Source: Rhodobacter sp.
GTDB lineage: Bacteria > Pseudomonadota > Alphaproteobacteria > Rhodobacterales > Rhodobacteraceae
DNA: 16,264 nucleotides
Assembly (NCBI GenBank): GCA_027482795.1
Contig: JAIXVS010000354.1
Span: forward strand, 1 to 16,264
Direction of reading: 5' to 3'
The translations under genes and the position numbers were made by a program. The notes below the pieces were generated by a model. It worked only from the letters and a program-made list of their open reading frames with translations, did not search any database and was not told the origin of the DNA. Below are positions 6,554 to 13,693 of the stretch, in pieces. Position 1 is the first letter of the stretch, and every line of letters starts with the position of its first letter.

Positions 6554-7563
6554 CAGTCTAGCGCACTCCAAAAGCGGCCCAGCCGCAGTGTCCATGGCGC
6601 GATTATAAACCGTGCGTCCGAAGAAAGCACCACCCGCTTTGCCACCCCCAAAACCGCCTCGGCGCGCACAAGGCCCAAGCCACCCAAACCCACATCAAAA
6701 CGGCTGTCCATACTGGCGTCGCGGTTATCGCCCAGCACAAACAGCGCGCCTTTTGGCACGGTCAATTCGGCCATCTCGTCGCCCACACCGCCTGTTTCAA
6801 TATTCAACGTAAAATAGCTGCGCCCATTGGGCAGCACTTCGCGCAGACGCGATTTGCGGCAGATCGCGCCATTGCCGACCAATCCGTTTTCGCAGCGCGG
6901 ACGCGCGCCAAGGGGGCCTTGCACCCCCATCACTTCTACAAAATCGCCCTGCGGCAATTGCACCAGCGCCGCGCCATTCAGCCAAACTTGCCCGCCGCGC
7001 AGCGCAACGGTGTCGCCCGCCACAGCAATAACCCGCTTGATGTCTTGCGCGCTATCGGCGCCGCGGTGCAGCAGCACGATATCGCCGCGCGCCACCCGCT
7101 CGCCCGCCTTGGCAATCACAGAATCGCCAACCAAAAGCGCGGGCTTCATGCTTTCGCTGACCACCACAAAGGGCACCCACCAGACCCGCAGTACCCCCAA
7201 CACAAGAACGAACGCAATCAGGACAAAGCCCGCCGCCCGCCCGCCGTTATTGGCCCAGATCAATCCGCGCCGCTGGGGCAACAGGGCTATGATGAACCCC
7301 GCCGCCAAGCCCCAAACAGGGATCAGCGTGAACAGCGCCCAAGCGCGGGATTTGCCCGCATCATACAGCCTGCGCGCCGAAACGGTAAGCAACACGGCCA
7401 CGACAAGCGCCAAAGCAGGATAGGCATAGCGCGCCTCCATCGGCGCGATTTCTTCCAGCACGCGCAGGCACACATGCGCAATCAGCGCCGTCAGCGCCAC
7501 GCAAACCGCCGCAAAGCGCGACGCAGGGCCCGCGAAATTAAACAGGAATGAAAGCGCAGCCAT
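6553..7563 (-). CDS. second signal peptidase I with extra N-terminal membrane domain
   Basis: This 336-residue protein has an S26 serine peptidase domain at about 130-336, fused to an N-terminal part with about four hydrophobic segments (roughly 12-33, 46-63, 74-95, 110-134). RRLYDAGKSRAW at 64-75 and the following loop resemble DUF805-type membrane domains. The catalytic dyad is intact: Ser138 in VSESMKP and Lys176 in DIKRVIAVAGD; the GDNRDASMDSR box is at 278-288. It should cleave signal peptides on the outer face of the inner membrane. It shares with the upstream LepB the periplasmic motif QGP-RPxC...GAIC, whose two Cys may form a disulfide. It starts at ATG 7563, 6 bases after lepB stops, and overlaps rnc by one base. 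It is probably a tandem duplicate with altered membrane anchoring and possibly altered substrate range. Confidence 0.88.
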   Translation of the reverse strand: MAALSFLFNFAGPASRFAAVCVALTALIAHVCLRVLEEIAPMEARYAYPALALVVAVLLTVSARRLYDAGKSRAWALFTLIPVWGLAAGFIIALLPQRRGLIWANNGGRAAGFVLIAFVLVLGVLRVWWVPFVVVSESMKPALLVGDSVIAKAGERVARGDIVLLHRGADSAQDIKRVIAVAGDTVALRGGQVWLNGAALVQLPQGDFVEVMGVQGPLGARPRCENGLVGNGAICRKSRLREVLPNGRSYFTLNIETGGVGDEMAELTVPKGALFVLGDNRDASMDSRFDVGLGGLGLVRAEAVLGVAKRVVLSSDARFIIAPWTLRLGRFWSALD

Positions 7564-7569
7564 AACGGG

Positions 7570-8355
7570 CTATTGCACCGCGTGGAAGAAGCGGTCGCTG
7601 CGCCATGTCCAGAACATCAGCATTGATGTGCCCGCCGATGAAAACATCACCCGATCCGCACGGCCCAGCAGGTATTCGGCGGGCACAAAGCCCACCCCGC
7701 CCTGCGCAGGGTCAAAGCGGCTATCCAGCGAATTGTCGCGGTTGTCGCCCATGAAAAAGTAATTGCCTTCGGGCACGGTGAACACGCCCGTGTCATCGGC
7801 ACCCATCCCATCGGCAATGTTCAGCACAGCATGGCTTTTGCCTTCGGGCAGGGTTTCGATGTTGCGCGGCTTTTGGCAGATTGCGCCATCGTCCACAGGG
7901 GCATTGGCACAGCCGGGGCGGTTGCGCATCGGGCCTTGGGCCTCGTTTACCTCTTCAAACACGCCATCGGCCATTTGCGGGGCAACTGCGCCGTTGATAT
8001 AAAGCATCCCTTGCTTCATTTGAATTTGATCGCCGGGCAGGCCGATCAACCGCTTGACCATATCGCTGCCATTATGGGGGTGGCGAAACACAACCACATC
8101 ACCGCGCACGGGGTCGCTGGCCAGAATACGGCCCGAAATGGGGCAAATGGCAAAGGGGCAGGAATATTTTGAATAGCCATAGGCCATTTTGTTTACAAAG
8201 ATAAAATCGCCAATCAACAGGGTCGATTTCATCGATTCGGACGGAATCCAAAATGGCTGAAATAACAAGGTGCGAAACACGCCCGCGATCAGCAGCGCAT
8301 AGACCACGGTTTTAACGTGATCGACCCAAGTTTCTTCTTTTGCGGCGGTTGCCAT
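7570..8355 (-). CDS. lepB: signal peptidase I LepB
   Basis: LepB (261 residues) removes signal peptides from exported proteins at the inner membrane. One N-terminal membrane segment (about 14-33) is followed by the catalytic domain: Ser41 in IPSESMKSTLL, Lys101 in MVKRLIGLPGD, and GDNRDNSLDSRF near residue 208. The insert KYSCPFAICPISGRI (63-77) is typical of alphaproteobacterial LepB. ATG 8355 is chosen because AGGAG lies 8 bases upstream; in-frame codons up to 8487 run back into acpS and lack a ribosome site. The gap to acpS is 86 bases and holds a candidate promoter. The paralogous signal peptidase and rnc follow in a tight series. Confidence 0.96.
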   Translation of the reverse strand: MATAAKEETWVDHVKTVVYALLIAGVFRTLLFQPFWIPSESMKSTLLIGDFIFVNKMAYGYSKYSCPFAICPISGRILASDPVRGDVVVFRHPHNGSDMVKRLIGLPGDQIQMKQGMLYINGAVAPQMADGVFEEVNEAQGPMRNRPGCANAPVDDGAICQKPRNIETLPEGKSHAVLNIADGMGADDTGVFTVPEGNYFFMGDNRDNSLDSRFDPAQGGVGFVPAEYLLGRADRVMFSSAGTSMLMFWTWRSDRFFHAVQ

Positions 8356-8383
8356 GTTTGGCGCTCCTGTCATTTGATGCCGT

Positions 8384-8412
8384 TTCATGCGCGCGCGGGG
8401 GGTAAGAGTCAA
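8384..8412 (-). promoter_or_regulatory. candidate promoter of lepB
   Basis: On the minus strand TTGACT (8412-8407) is followed after 17 bases by CATGAA (8389-8384), 29 bases before the lepB start codon. The -35 matches 5 of 6 consensus bases and the -10 only 3 of 6. The 86-base acpS-lepB gap is the widest on this strand between folK and rnc after the rpoZ leader, so an internal promoter here is plausible. Confidence 0.3.
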
Positions 8413-8441
8413 GTTTGCCGCAGCCCTGTTTGGGCGGCGCA

Positions 8442-8846
8442 TTAGGCTATAGGCCGCGCTTCGATCACCACAAATGCCTGCGCCCAAGGGTGATCATCGG
8501 TCAGGGTCACATGCACCACGGCCTCGTGCCCAGCGGGGGTCATCTGCGCCAAACGCTCGGCCGCCCAGCCTGTTAGATGCATCACGGGCTGGCCCGTGTG
8601 CATATTGGAAACCGCCATATCAATCCACGATATCCCCATCGCAAGGCCAGTACCCAGCGCCTTGGAACATGCCTCTTTCGCGGCCCAGCGTTTGGCATAG
8701 GTTGCCGCCTCGCCATGCGGGCGGCTGGCCGCCTTGGCCTGTTCCAGCGGGGTGAAAACGCGGGTGCGGAAACGGTCGCCAAAGCGGTCAAGCGTGCCTT
8801 GGATCCGTTCGATATTGGCAAGGTCGGTTCCGATGCCAAGGATCAT
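8442..8846 (-). CDS. acpS: holo-[acyl-carrier-protein] synthase
   Basis: AcpS (134 residues) transfers 4'-phosphopantetheine from CoA to a serine of apo-acyl carrier protein, activating it for fatty acid synthesis. The magnesium-binding residues of the family are present: Asp8 in GIGTDLANIERI and Glu58 in RWAAKEACSKALGTG. The length and the C-terminal strand QAFVVIEA are normal. ATG 8846 lies 4 bases after the pdxJ stop codon, with a GGCGGGG stretch inside the pdxJ end serving as a fair ribosome site, so the two genes are probably coupled. The pdxJ-acpS-lepB order is widespread in proteobacteria. Confidence 0.96.
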   Translation of the reverse strand: MILGIGTDLANIERIQGTLDRFGDRFRTRVFTPLEQAKAASRPHGEAATYAKRWAAKEACSKALGTGLAMGISWIDMAVSNMHTGQPVMHLTGWAAERLAQMTPAGHEAVVHVTLTDDHPWAQAFVVIEARPIA

Positions 8847-8850
8847 GCAC

Positions 8851-9606
8851 TTACCCCGCCCGCGCCAAATCCATCAGGCGGCGCATTTCTTCGATGGCGG
8901 GGCCAAGGCCCAAAAACACCGCCTCGCCCATCAGGAAATGGCCAATGTTCAGTTCGACCAGTTCGGGAATGGCGGCGATGGGGCCGACGTTATCATAGGT
9001 TAGCCCGTGGCCTGCGTGCACCTCTAGGCCCAAGCTATGGGCCAGCGCCGCGCCCTCGCGCAGGGCCTGCAATTCAGCTTCGGCTTCGGCCTCGGCCTCG
9101 CGCCCCTCGGCGTGAAGGTCAGAGTAAAGACCCGTGTGCAGTTCCACTACTGCTGCGCCGATGCGCGCGGATGCCTCAATCTGGCGGGGATCGTGGCTGA
9201 TGAACATCGACACGCGGCAGCCCGCATCGCGCAGCGGCGCGATATAGGTCGCAAGGCGGTTATCATCGCCCGCCACATCAAGCCCGCCCTCGGTCGTGCG
9301 TTCTTCGCGCTTTTCGGGAACAAGGCACACCGCATGGGGTTTCAGGCGCAGGGCGATGGCCTGCATTTCCGCCGTGGCCCCGCATTCAAAATTCAGCGGA
9401 ATGCCGATACCCGCGCGAAGCGCGTCCATATCGCCGTCGCGAATATGGCGGCGGTCTTCGCGCAAATGCGCCGTGATGCCATCTGCGCCCGCCGCCTCGG
9501 CCAAAAGGGCCGCGCGCAGCGGGTCGGGCCACGCGCTGCCGCGCGCATTGCGCAGGGTTGCCACGTGGTCAATATTCACCCCAAGACGCAGTTTAGGTGT
9601 TGTCAT
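8851..9606 (-). CDS. pdxJ: pyridoxine 5'-phosphate synthase
   Basis: PdxJ (251 residues) condenses 1-deoxy-D-xylulose 5-phosphate with 3-amino-2-oxopropyl phosphate to make pyridoxine 5'-phosphate, the last ring-forming step of the DXP-dependent vitamin B6 pathway. Typical motifs are NIDHVATLRNARG (11-23), ITAHLREDRRHI (44-55, catalytic His47), NFECGAT with Glu74, GHGLTYDNV (His200), and ELNIGHFLMGEA near the end. The start is ATG 9606 with AGGAC 6 bases upstream; the longer frame to 9744 is unsupported. The first 14 bases overlap the end of the DUF2062 gene. A run of alternating Ala and Glu (170-178), encoded by a near-repeat, lies on a surface helix and is probably neutral. Confidence 0.97.
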   Translation of the reverse strand: MTTPKLRLGVNIDHVATLRNARGSAWPDPLRAALLAEAAGADGITAHLREDRRHIRDGDMDALRAGIGIPLNFECGATAEMQAIALRLKPHAVCLVPEKREERTTEGGLDVAGDDNRLATYIAPLRDAGCRVSMFISHDPRQIEASARIGAAVVELHTGLYSDLHAEGREAEAEAEAELQALREGAALAHSLGLEVHAGHGLTYDNVGPIAAIPELVELNIGHFLMGEAVFLGLGPAIEEMRRLMDLARAG

Positions 9607-10291
9607 GGCTGTCCTGTGCCCCTTCATCTTCGCGGCGTGGTTTAACGCGCGCCGCCGCCGCCGCAATGGCCGACCGCAGGCGGCCACGCTTTTCGCTGCG
9701 CTCTTCGGCCTTGGCGGCGCGGGCCTTTTGATAGGCGCGCACAATCGGGATCGTCAAGTAATAGGCGATCACCGACAGCACAAAACCCGCAATAAAGGCC
9801 CCAATGAAATAGGGCACGTAAATGTCGTGCCAAAAGCGCAGCAGCCCATCCCATTGCATTTTGTCATCGGTAAAAATGGCCATAAAATTGCGCCAAAGGT
9901 CTTCGCCCGCATTGGCAAAGGCGCGGCCTATGCCCCGCGCCGATAGCGGCGCCTCGATGCCCAAAATCCAATGGCCAAACGACAACGAGAACACCGCAAA
10001 AAACGGCGTGGTGATGGGATTAGTGTTAAACGTGCCCAAAAGCGCGGCCAAAATATTGCCCCGCATCAGCAGCGCCGCACCCCAAGCGGCCAAAAACTGC
10101 AAGCCAGGTAGGGGCAGAAACCCCACAAAACAGCCCGCAAAAACGCCGCGCGCCACGCGGTAGGGATCATCGGGCAGGCGCGACATGCGGTGCATAACAT
10201 AGCGCGTCGCGCGCACAAAGCCGCCGCGCGGATAGATCATGGCCAGCAGCCACGCCCCCCATCCCAATGGTTTTGCACGCTTAAATACCAC
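9593..10291 (-). CDS. DUF2062 domain membrane protein
   Basis: This 232-residue inner-membrane protein has the DUF2062 core: PYRVARGVFAGCFVGFLPLPG (two short basic-to-hydrophobic parts around 43-63), then LLGTFNTNPITTPFF (85-99) and a further hydrophobic segment near 160-182. The C-terminal ~45 residues are strongly charged (KARAAKAEERSEKRGR) and presumably cytoplasmic. The family has no settled biochemical role. The start codon is GTG 10291, with CAGGG about 4 bases upstream. It lies 35 bases downstream of rsh and overlaps pdxJ by 14 bases, so it sits in the middle of the transcript between the stringent-response gene and PLP synthesis. Confidence 0.88.
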   Translation of the reverse strand: MVFKRAKPLGWGAWLLAMIYPRGGFVRATRYVMHRMSRLPDDPYRVARGVFAGCFVGFLPLPGLQFLAAWGAALLMRGNILAALLGTFNTNPITTPFFAVFSLSFGHWILGIEAPLSARGIGRAFANAGEDLWRNFMAIFTDDKMQWDGLLRFWHDIYVPYFIGAFIAGFVLSVIAYYLTIPIVRAYQKARAAKAEERSEKRGRLRSAIAAAAARVKPRREDEGAQDSHDNT

Positions 10292-10326
10292 GCTACCCTG
10301 CTTTCCTCATCACGTTTGACCGCCTC

Positions 10327-12444
10327 CTAAGGCTTGCGCATGACATCTCTGTGACGGGTGACTTGCGCCACATCTGTCTCTGCCTCAAGTGCTGTCATCA
10401 CCATGTGCAAGTGTTCAACGTCGCGCAAGTCCACGTCGATGAAAAGCCTATAAAAATCTGGTTTACGTTCGGTAAACCGTAAGTCAGATATATTGGCCTT
10501 TTGCTCGCCGACAAGGGTGCAGATGCGGCCAAGCACACCCGTGTCATTGGCAATGGCCACATCCAGCGTGACCGTGTTCACCGCCGCGTGGCGGCCCGAA
10601 TGCCAATGCAAATCCACCCAGCGGGCGGGCTGATCTTCCAGCTCCGCCAAGGCGGGGCAGTCAATGGAATGCACCAAAACCCCGCGCCCGCGATAGGTGA
10701 TGCCAACAATCCGCTCGCCCGGCAGGGGCTGGCAGCAGGGCGCGCGCACAAAGCTTTGATCGGCGGTCAGCCCCGCCACAGCGCGGGTGCTGTCCACCTC
10801 GTCGCCCGCCTTGGCCGACAGGTCGGGATACAGTGCTTCGACCACGCGGCGCGCCGTAATCTCGGCGCTGCCAAGGGCGGCCAGCAAGTCTTCGTCATCG
10901 CTATAGCCCAGCAGCTTGGCCCCTGTGCGCAGCGCCTTATCGGTGGCCTTTTTGCCCACATGTTCAAAGGCCGCGCGCGCCAATTCTTGGCCCAGCCGCA
11001 TGAACCGCCCGCGATCTTCTTCGCGCAAACTGCGCCGAATGGCTGCCTTGGCGCGGCCCGTGGTCACAATATCAATCCAACTGACCTGCGGCTTTTGCCC
11101 TTCGGCGGTGATGATTTCCACCGACTGGCCATTTTTCAGCCGCGTCCACAAGGGCACGCGAATGCCGTCAATCTTGGCCGATACGCAAGAATTGCCGATG
11201 CGCGTATGGATGGAATAGGCGTAATCCAGCGGCGTTGCCCCGCGCGGAAGTTGGATAACATCACCCTTGGGCGTGAAACAGAACACTTGGTCAGAATACA
11301 TCTCTAGCTTGACGTTTTCCAAAAATTCCGACGTGTCCCCTTCGTCCAACCGTTCGGTCATCGACGCGATCCAGCGCGCGGGATCAACGGCAAAGGGGTT
11401 CTTGGCGCGCACGCCTTCGCGGTATGACCAATGGGCGGCAACCCCCGCCTCGGCCACTTCGTGCATCTCGCGGGTGCGAATCTGCACCTCGACCCGCTTG
11501 CCATCGCGGCCAGAAACGGTGGTATGGATCGACCGATACCCGTTGCCCTTGGGCTGGCTGATGTAATCTTTGAACCGCCCAGGCACCGCGCGCCAGCGTT
11601 GGTGAATAACTCCCAAAATGCGGTAACAATCGCCCACATCGCGGCAAATCACGCGAAAGCCGTAAATGTCGGACAGGCGCGAAAAGGCCAAATCCTTTTC
11701 CTGCATTTTGCGCCAAATCGAATAGGGCTTTTTCGCGCGGCCATAGACAGATGCATCAATCTGCACCTTGTCGAGTTCGGTCATGATATCGCCCGTGATC
11801 TGGTGCACCACATCGCCCGCCTCGCGTTGCAGCATCAAGAACCGCCGAATGATCGAACTGCGCGCTTCGGGGTTGATCACGCGAAAAGACAGGTCTTCCA
11901 ATTCCTCGCGCATCCACTGCATCCCCATGCGGCCTGCAAGGGGGGCGTAAATCTCCATCGTCTCGCGCGCCTTTTGCGCCTGCTTTTCAGGTTTCATCGA
12001 TTTGATGGTGCGCATATTGTGCAAACGGTCGGCGAGTTTTACCAAAATCACCCGCAGGTCTTTGGACATGGCCATAAACAGCTTGCGAAAGTTTTCCGCC
12101 TGCTGGCTTTCGGTGGATGACAGCTGCAAATTGGTCAGTTTGGTCACGCCATCGACCAATTCGGCAACCTCGGTGCCAAACATGCGCTCCACCTCGGTAT
12201 AGGTGGATTTGGTATCTTCGATGGTGTCGTGCAGCAGCGCCGTGATGATGGTGGCATCATCCAAATGCTGCTCGGTCAAAATGGCGGCAACGGCAACGGG
12301 ATGGGTAAAATACGGCTCGCCCGATTTGCGAAACTGACCTTCGTGCATCGCAAGCCCATAGGAATAGGCGGCGCGGATCATGTCTGAATTGCTGCGCGGG
12401 TTATAGTTGCGAACCAGGGCGATCAGGTCTTCGACATCGATCAT
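10327..12444 (-). CDS. rsh: bifunctional (p)ppGpp synthetase/hydrolase (RelA/SpoT homologue)
   Basis: This is a long-form RSH protein of 705 residues that makes and degrades the alarmone (p)ppGpp. The N-terminal HD hydrolase domain has THPVAVA (47-53) and the catalytic HDTIEDT (72-78), so hydrolysis should be active. The synthetase domain spans about 235-345, with the RFKD motif at 290-293 followed by YISQPKGNGYRSIHT. RxKD, rather than ExDD, is the form seen in bifunctional enzymes. A TGS domain begins near residue 390 (VFCFTPKGDVIQLPRGATPLDYAYSI is the recognisable region, 26 residues), and an ACT domain ends the protein (about 625-705). Alphaproteobacteria usually have one such gene. ATG 12444 lies 40 bases downstream of rpoZ, the same pairing as rpoZ-spoT in E. 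coli. Confidence 0.96.
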   Translation of the reverse strand: MIDVEDLIALVRNYNPRSNSDMIRAAYSYGLAMHEGQFRKSGEPYFTHPVAVAAILTEQHLDDATIITALLHDTIEDTKSTYTEVERMFGTEVAELVDGVTKLTNLQLSSTESQQAENFRKLFMAMSKDLRVILVKLADRLHNMRTIKSMKPEKQAQKARETMEIYAPLAGRMGMQWMREELEDLSFRVINPEARSSIIRRFLMLQREAGDVVHQITGDIMTELDKVQIDASVYGRAKKPYSIWRKMQEKDLAFSRLSDIYGFRVICRDVGDCYRILGVIHQRWRAVPGRFKDYISQPKGNGYRSIHTTVSGRDGKRVEVQIRTREMHEVAEAGVAAHWSYREGVRAKNPFAVDPARWIASMTERLDEGDTSEFLENVKLEMYSDQVFCFTPKGDVIQLPRGATPLDYAYSIHTRIGNSCVSAKIDGIRVPLWTRLKNGQSVEIITAEGQKPQVSWIDIVTTGRAKAAIRRSLREEDRGRFMRLGQELARAAFEHVGKKATDKALRTGAKLLGYSDDEDLLAALGSAEITARRVVEALYPDLSAKAGDEVDSTRAVAGLTADQSFVRAPCCQPLPGERIVGITYRGRGVLVHSIDCPALAELEDQPARWVDLHWHSGRHAAVNTVTLDVAIANDTGVLGRICTLVGEQKANISDLRFTERKPDFYRLFIDVDLRDVEHLHMVMTALEAETDVAQVTRHRDVMRKP

Positions 12445-12484
12445 CTGTTTGCCCCGATGGGCACCATTGCCCGCGCTTGCCCAG

Positions 12485-12838
12485 TTAGTTGTCCCCTTGC
12501 GCTTCCATCAGGGCGCGCAGAAGTTTTTCTTCGCTCATGTCATCATGGGCGGGGCGGTCAATATCGCCCGTCATGAGAAGGGCCATTTGATCTTCCTCAG
12601 GCTCGTCAACCTCGATCTGGGTTTGGAAGCTTTCGATCATCCGCTCGCGCAGGCTTTCGGCCAGCTGGGTTTCCTCGGCAATTTCGCGCAGGGCAACGAC
12701 GGGGTTTTTGTCATTGTCGCGGTCAACCGTGGGGTTCGATCCTGCCTGCATTTCGCGGGCGCGGTGCGCGGCCAGCATCACCAGTTCAAACCGGTTGGGA
12801 ACTTTGTCAACGCAATCTTCTACCGTCACGCGGGCCAT
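12485..12838 (-). CDS. rpoZ: RNA polymerase omega subunit
   Basis: Omega (117 residues) binds the beta' subunit and assists assembly of RNA polymerase. In many bacteria it forms part of a ppGpp site, which suits its place directly before rsh. The N-terminus MARVTVEDCVDKVPNRFELV and the helix MLAAHRAREMQ, followed by KNPVVALREIAEE, are the conserved core. The C-terminal ~45 residues are acidic and variable, as in other alphaproteobacteria. The start is ATG 12838, with GGAG about 6 bases upstream; a further in-frame codon at 12850 precedes this ribosome site and is rejected. The 84-base gap to folK holds a candidate promoter. Confidence 0.96.
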   Translation of the reverse strand: MARVTVEDCVDKVPNRFELVMLAAHRAREMQAGSNPTVDRDNDKNPVVALREIAEETQLAESLRERMIESFQTQIEVDEPEEDQMALLMTGDIDRPAHDDMSEEKLLRALMEAQGDN

Positions 12839-12874
12839 AGGACACTCCAATACAGGAAGGGCTTTGAAAGCGCC

Positions 12875-12903
12875 TACCTAGGCGGGATTTATACAATTGA
12901 CAA
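12875..12903 (-). promoter_or_regulatory. candidate promoter of rpoZ-rsh with local dyads
   Basis: On the minus strand TTGTCA (12903-12898, 5 of 6 match) is followed after 17 bases by TAGGTA (12880-12875, 3 of 6). The -10 lies inside a short palindrome CGCCTA-CC-TAGGCG (12871-12884), and the -35 lies inside the inverted repeat TTATAC-N11-GTATAA (12889-12911). Either dyad could be an operator. The hexamers and symmetry are seen; promoter activity is inferred. Confidence 0.35.
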
Positions 12904-12922
12904 GGGTATAATCGATCCGATG

Positions 12923-13489
12923 TTACGCAGTCAGCGGCACCACGCTGTCACGGTCAATCTTTGGCAGGGCATCGTGCATCTGCCGCACGGTTTGCCCAAA
13001 GACAGGATGGCGCCAATCTGGCGCAACATCCAGCAGCGGCACCAAAACAAAGGCGCGTTCGTGAAGGCGCGGATGGGGCACAATCATGCGGTCGGGGGCG
13101 GTCACGCGCTGCGCGGCGCTGTCCAAGTTGGCCCAATGCAAAAACGCGGCGCGATCGGGCGCGATGCGGTCTTCCATCGCCAGCAGGTCAAGATCCAGCG
13201 TCCGCCCGCCCCAGCGCTGCACCCGTTCGCGCCCATGCTTGGCCTCTATCTTTGCCAAAGGGGCATAGACCTGTTCCGCCGTATGGCTGCCTGCAATCTG
13301 AAGTTGTGCAGCTGCATTGAGATAATCTGGCCCAGACCCCGCCGGAAAGGCAGGTGTTTGAAACCAGCGGCTGCACTTAACTATCGAAAATCCTTCGATT
13401 TCAATATCCTGTAAGGCTTGGGTAAGGGTTTGCTGGGGCGATAACCCCTGATTGATTAGGTTTGCCCCCAGCGCGATCAGAACCTGCAT
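12923..13489 (-). CDS. folK: 2-amino-4-hydroxy-6-hydroxymethyldihydropteridine pyrophosphokinase
   Basis: FolK (188 residues) transfers pyrophosphate from ATP to 6-hydroxymethyl-7,8-dihydropterin, a step of folate synthesis. The family signature RWGGRTLDLDLL (92-103) includes the magnesium-binding Asp99 and Asp101. Other hallmarks are IALGANL at the N-terminus, the central FQTPAF, and VPHPRLHERAFVLVPLLDVAP in the last third. ATG 13489 is preferred over the adjacent TTG 13492; GGAG lies 8 bases before the ATG. The gene is divergent from the NYN gene, and both probably start from the AT-rich 13490-13693 region. rpoZ follows 84 bases downstream. Confidence 0.96.
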   Translation of the reverse strand: MQVLIALGANLINQGLSPQQTLTQALQDIEIEGFSIVKCSRWFQTPAFPAGSGPDYLNAAAQLQIAGSHTAEQVYAPLAKIEAKHGRERVQRWGGRTLDLDLLAMEDRIAPDRAAFLHWANLDSAAQRVTAPDRMIVPHPRLHERAFVLVPLLDVAPDWRHPVFGQTVRQMHDALPKIDRDSVVPLTA

Positions 13490-13531
13490 CAAGCGCTCTC
13501 CTTTTGGGCGTTATCTTTGCAGTTGTCTAAA

Positions 13532-13559
13532 TTCATAGCACCCCGCTTGCCTAGTCCAA
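13532..13559 (-). promoter_or_regulatory. candidate promoter of folK
   Basis: On the minus strand TTGGAC (13559-13554) and TATGAA (13537-13532) are 16 bases apart. A TG one base before TATGAA gives an extended -10, which could offset the poor -35. It lies 43 bases before the folK start codon and overlaps the plus-strand candidate for the NYN gene, so the two would compete. Confidence 0.3.
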
Positions 13560-13582
13560 TTATCCTGATATAGACCAATTAT
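13547..13582 (+). promoter_or_regulatory. candidate promoter of the NYN gene with an 8-bp direct repeat
   Basis: TTGCCT (13547-13552) and TATAGA (13569-13574) are 16 bases apart, each matching 4 of 6 consensus bases. The octamer CCAATTAT occurs at 13556-13563 and again at 13575-13582, 19 bases apart start to start, placing the copies between the two hexamers and just after the -10, on nearly the same face of the DNA. The rest of the 200-base gap (13583-13693) is AT-rich, with no other signal I can support except the ribosome site AAAAGGGG before the NYN start. Confidence 0.3.
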
Positions 13583-13693
13583 TCTACGAGGTATCCATTT
13601 ACCAAAAATGCTAGTCATATGGTTAACGAGTGGCCCCGTAGCAAGGTTTGGCGACAAGGCATTTGACAAAGTGGCAGCAAAAAGGGGTAAAAA

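Noticed and set aside
8421..8441. GC-rich imperfect hairpin after acpS as a terminator
   Set aside because: The stem is interrupted and no T-run follows on the minus strand, so it does not meet the pattern of an intrinsic terminator.
10501..11307. A 268-codon plus-strand frame opposite rsh
   Set aside because: It has no recognisable domain and lies wholly antisense to the conserved RSH coding sequence.
12897..12912. TTGACA and TATAAT close together on the plus strand upstream of folK
   Set aside because: Both hexamers match consensus, but only 4 bases separate them, too few for one promoter, and the downstream plus-strand sequence is antisense to folK.
13663..13691. TTGACA at 13663-13668 as a -35 for the NYN gene
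   Set aside because: With 17-base spacing the -10 would be GGTAAA at 13686-13691 and transcription would begin inside the coding sequence, past the ribosome site.
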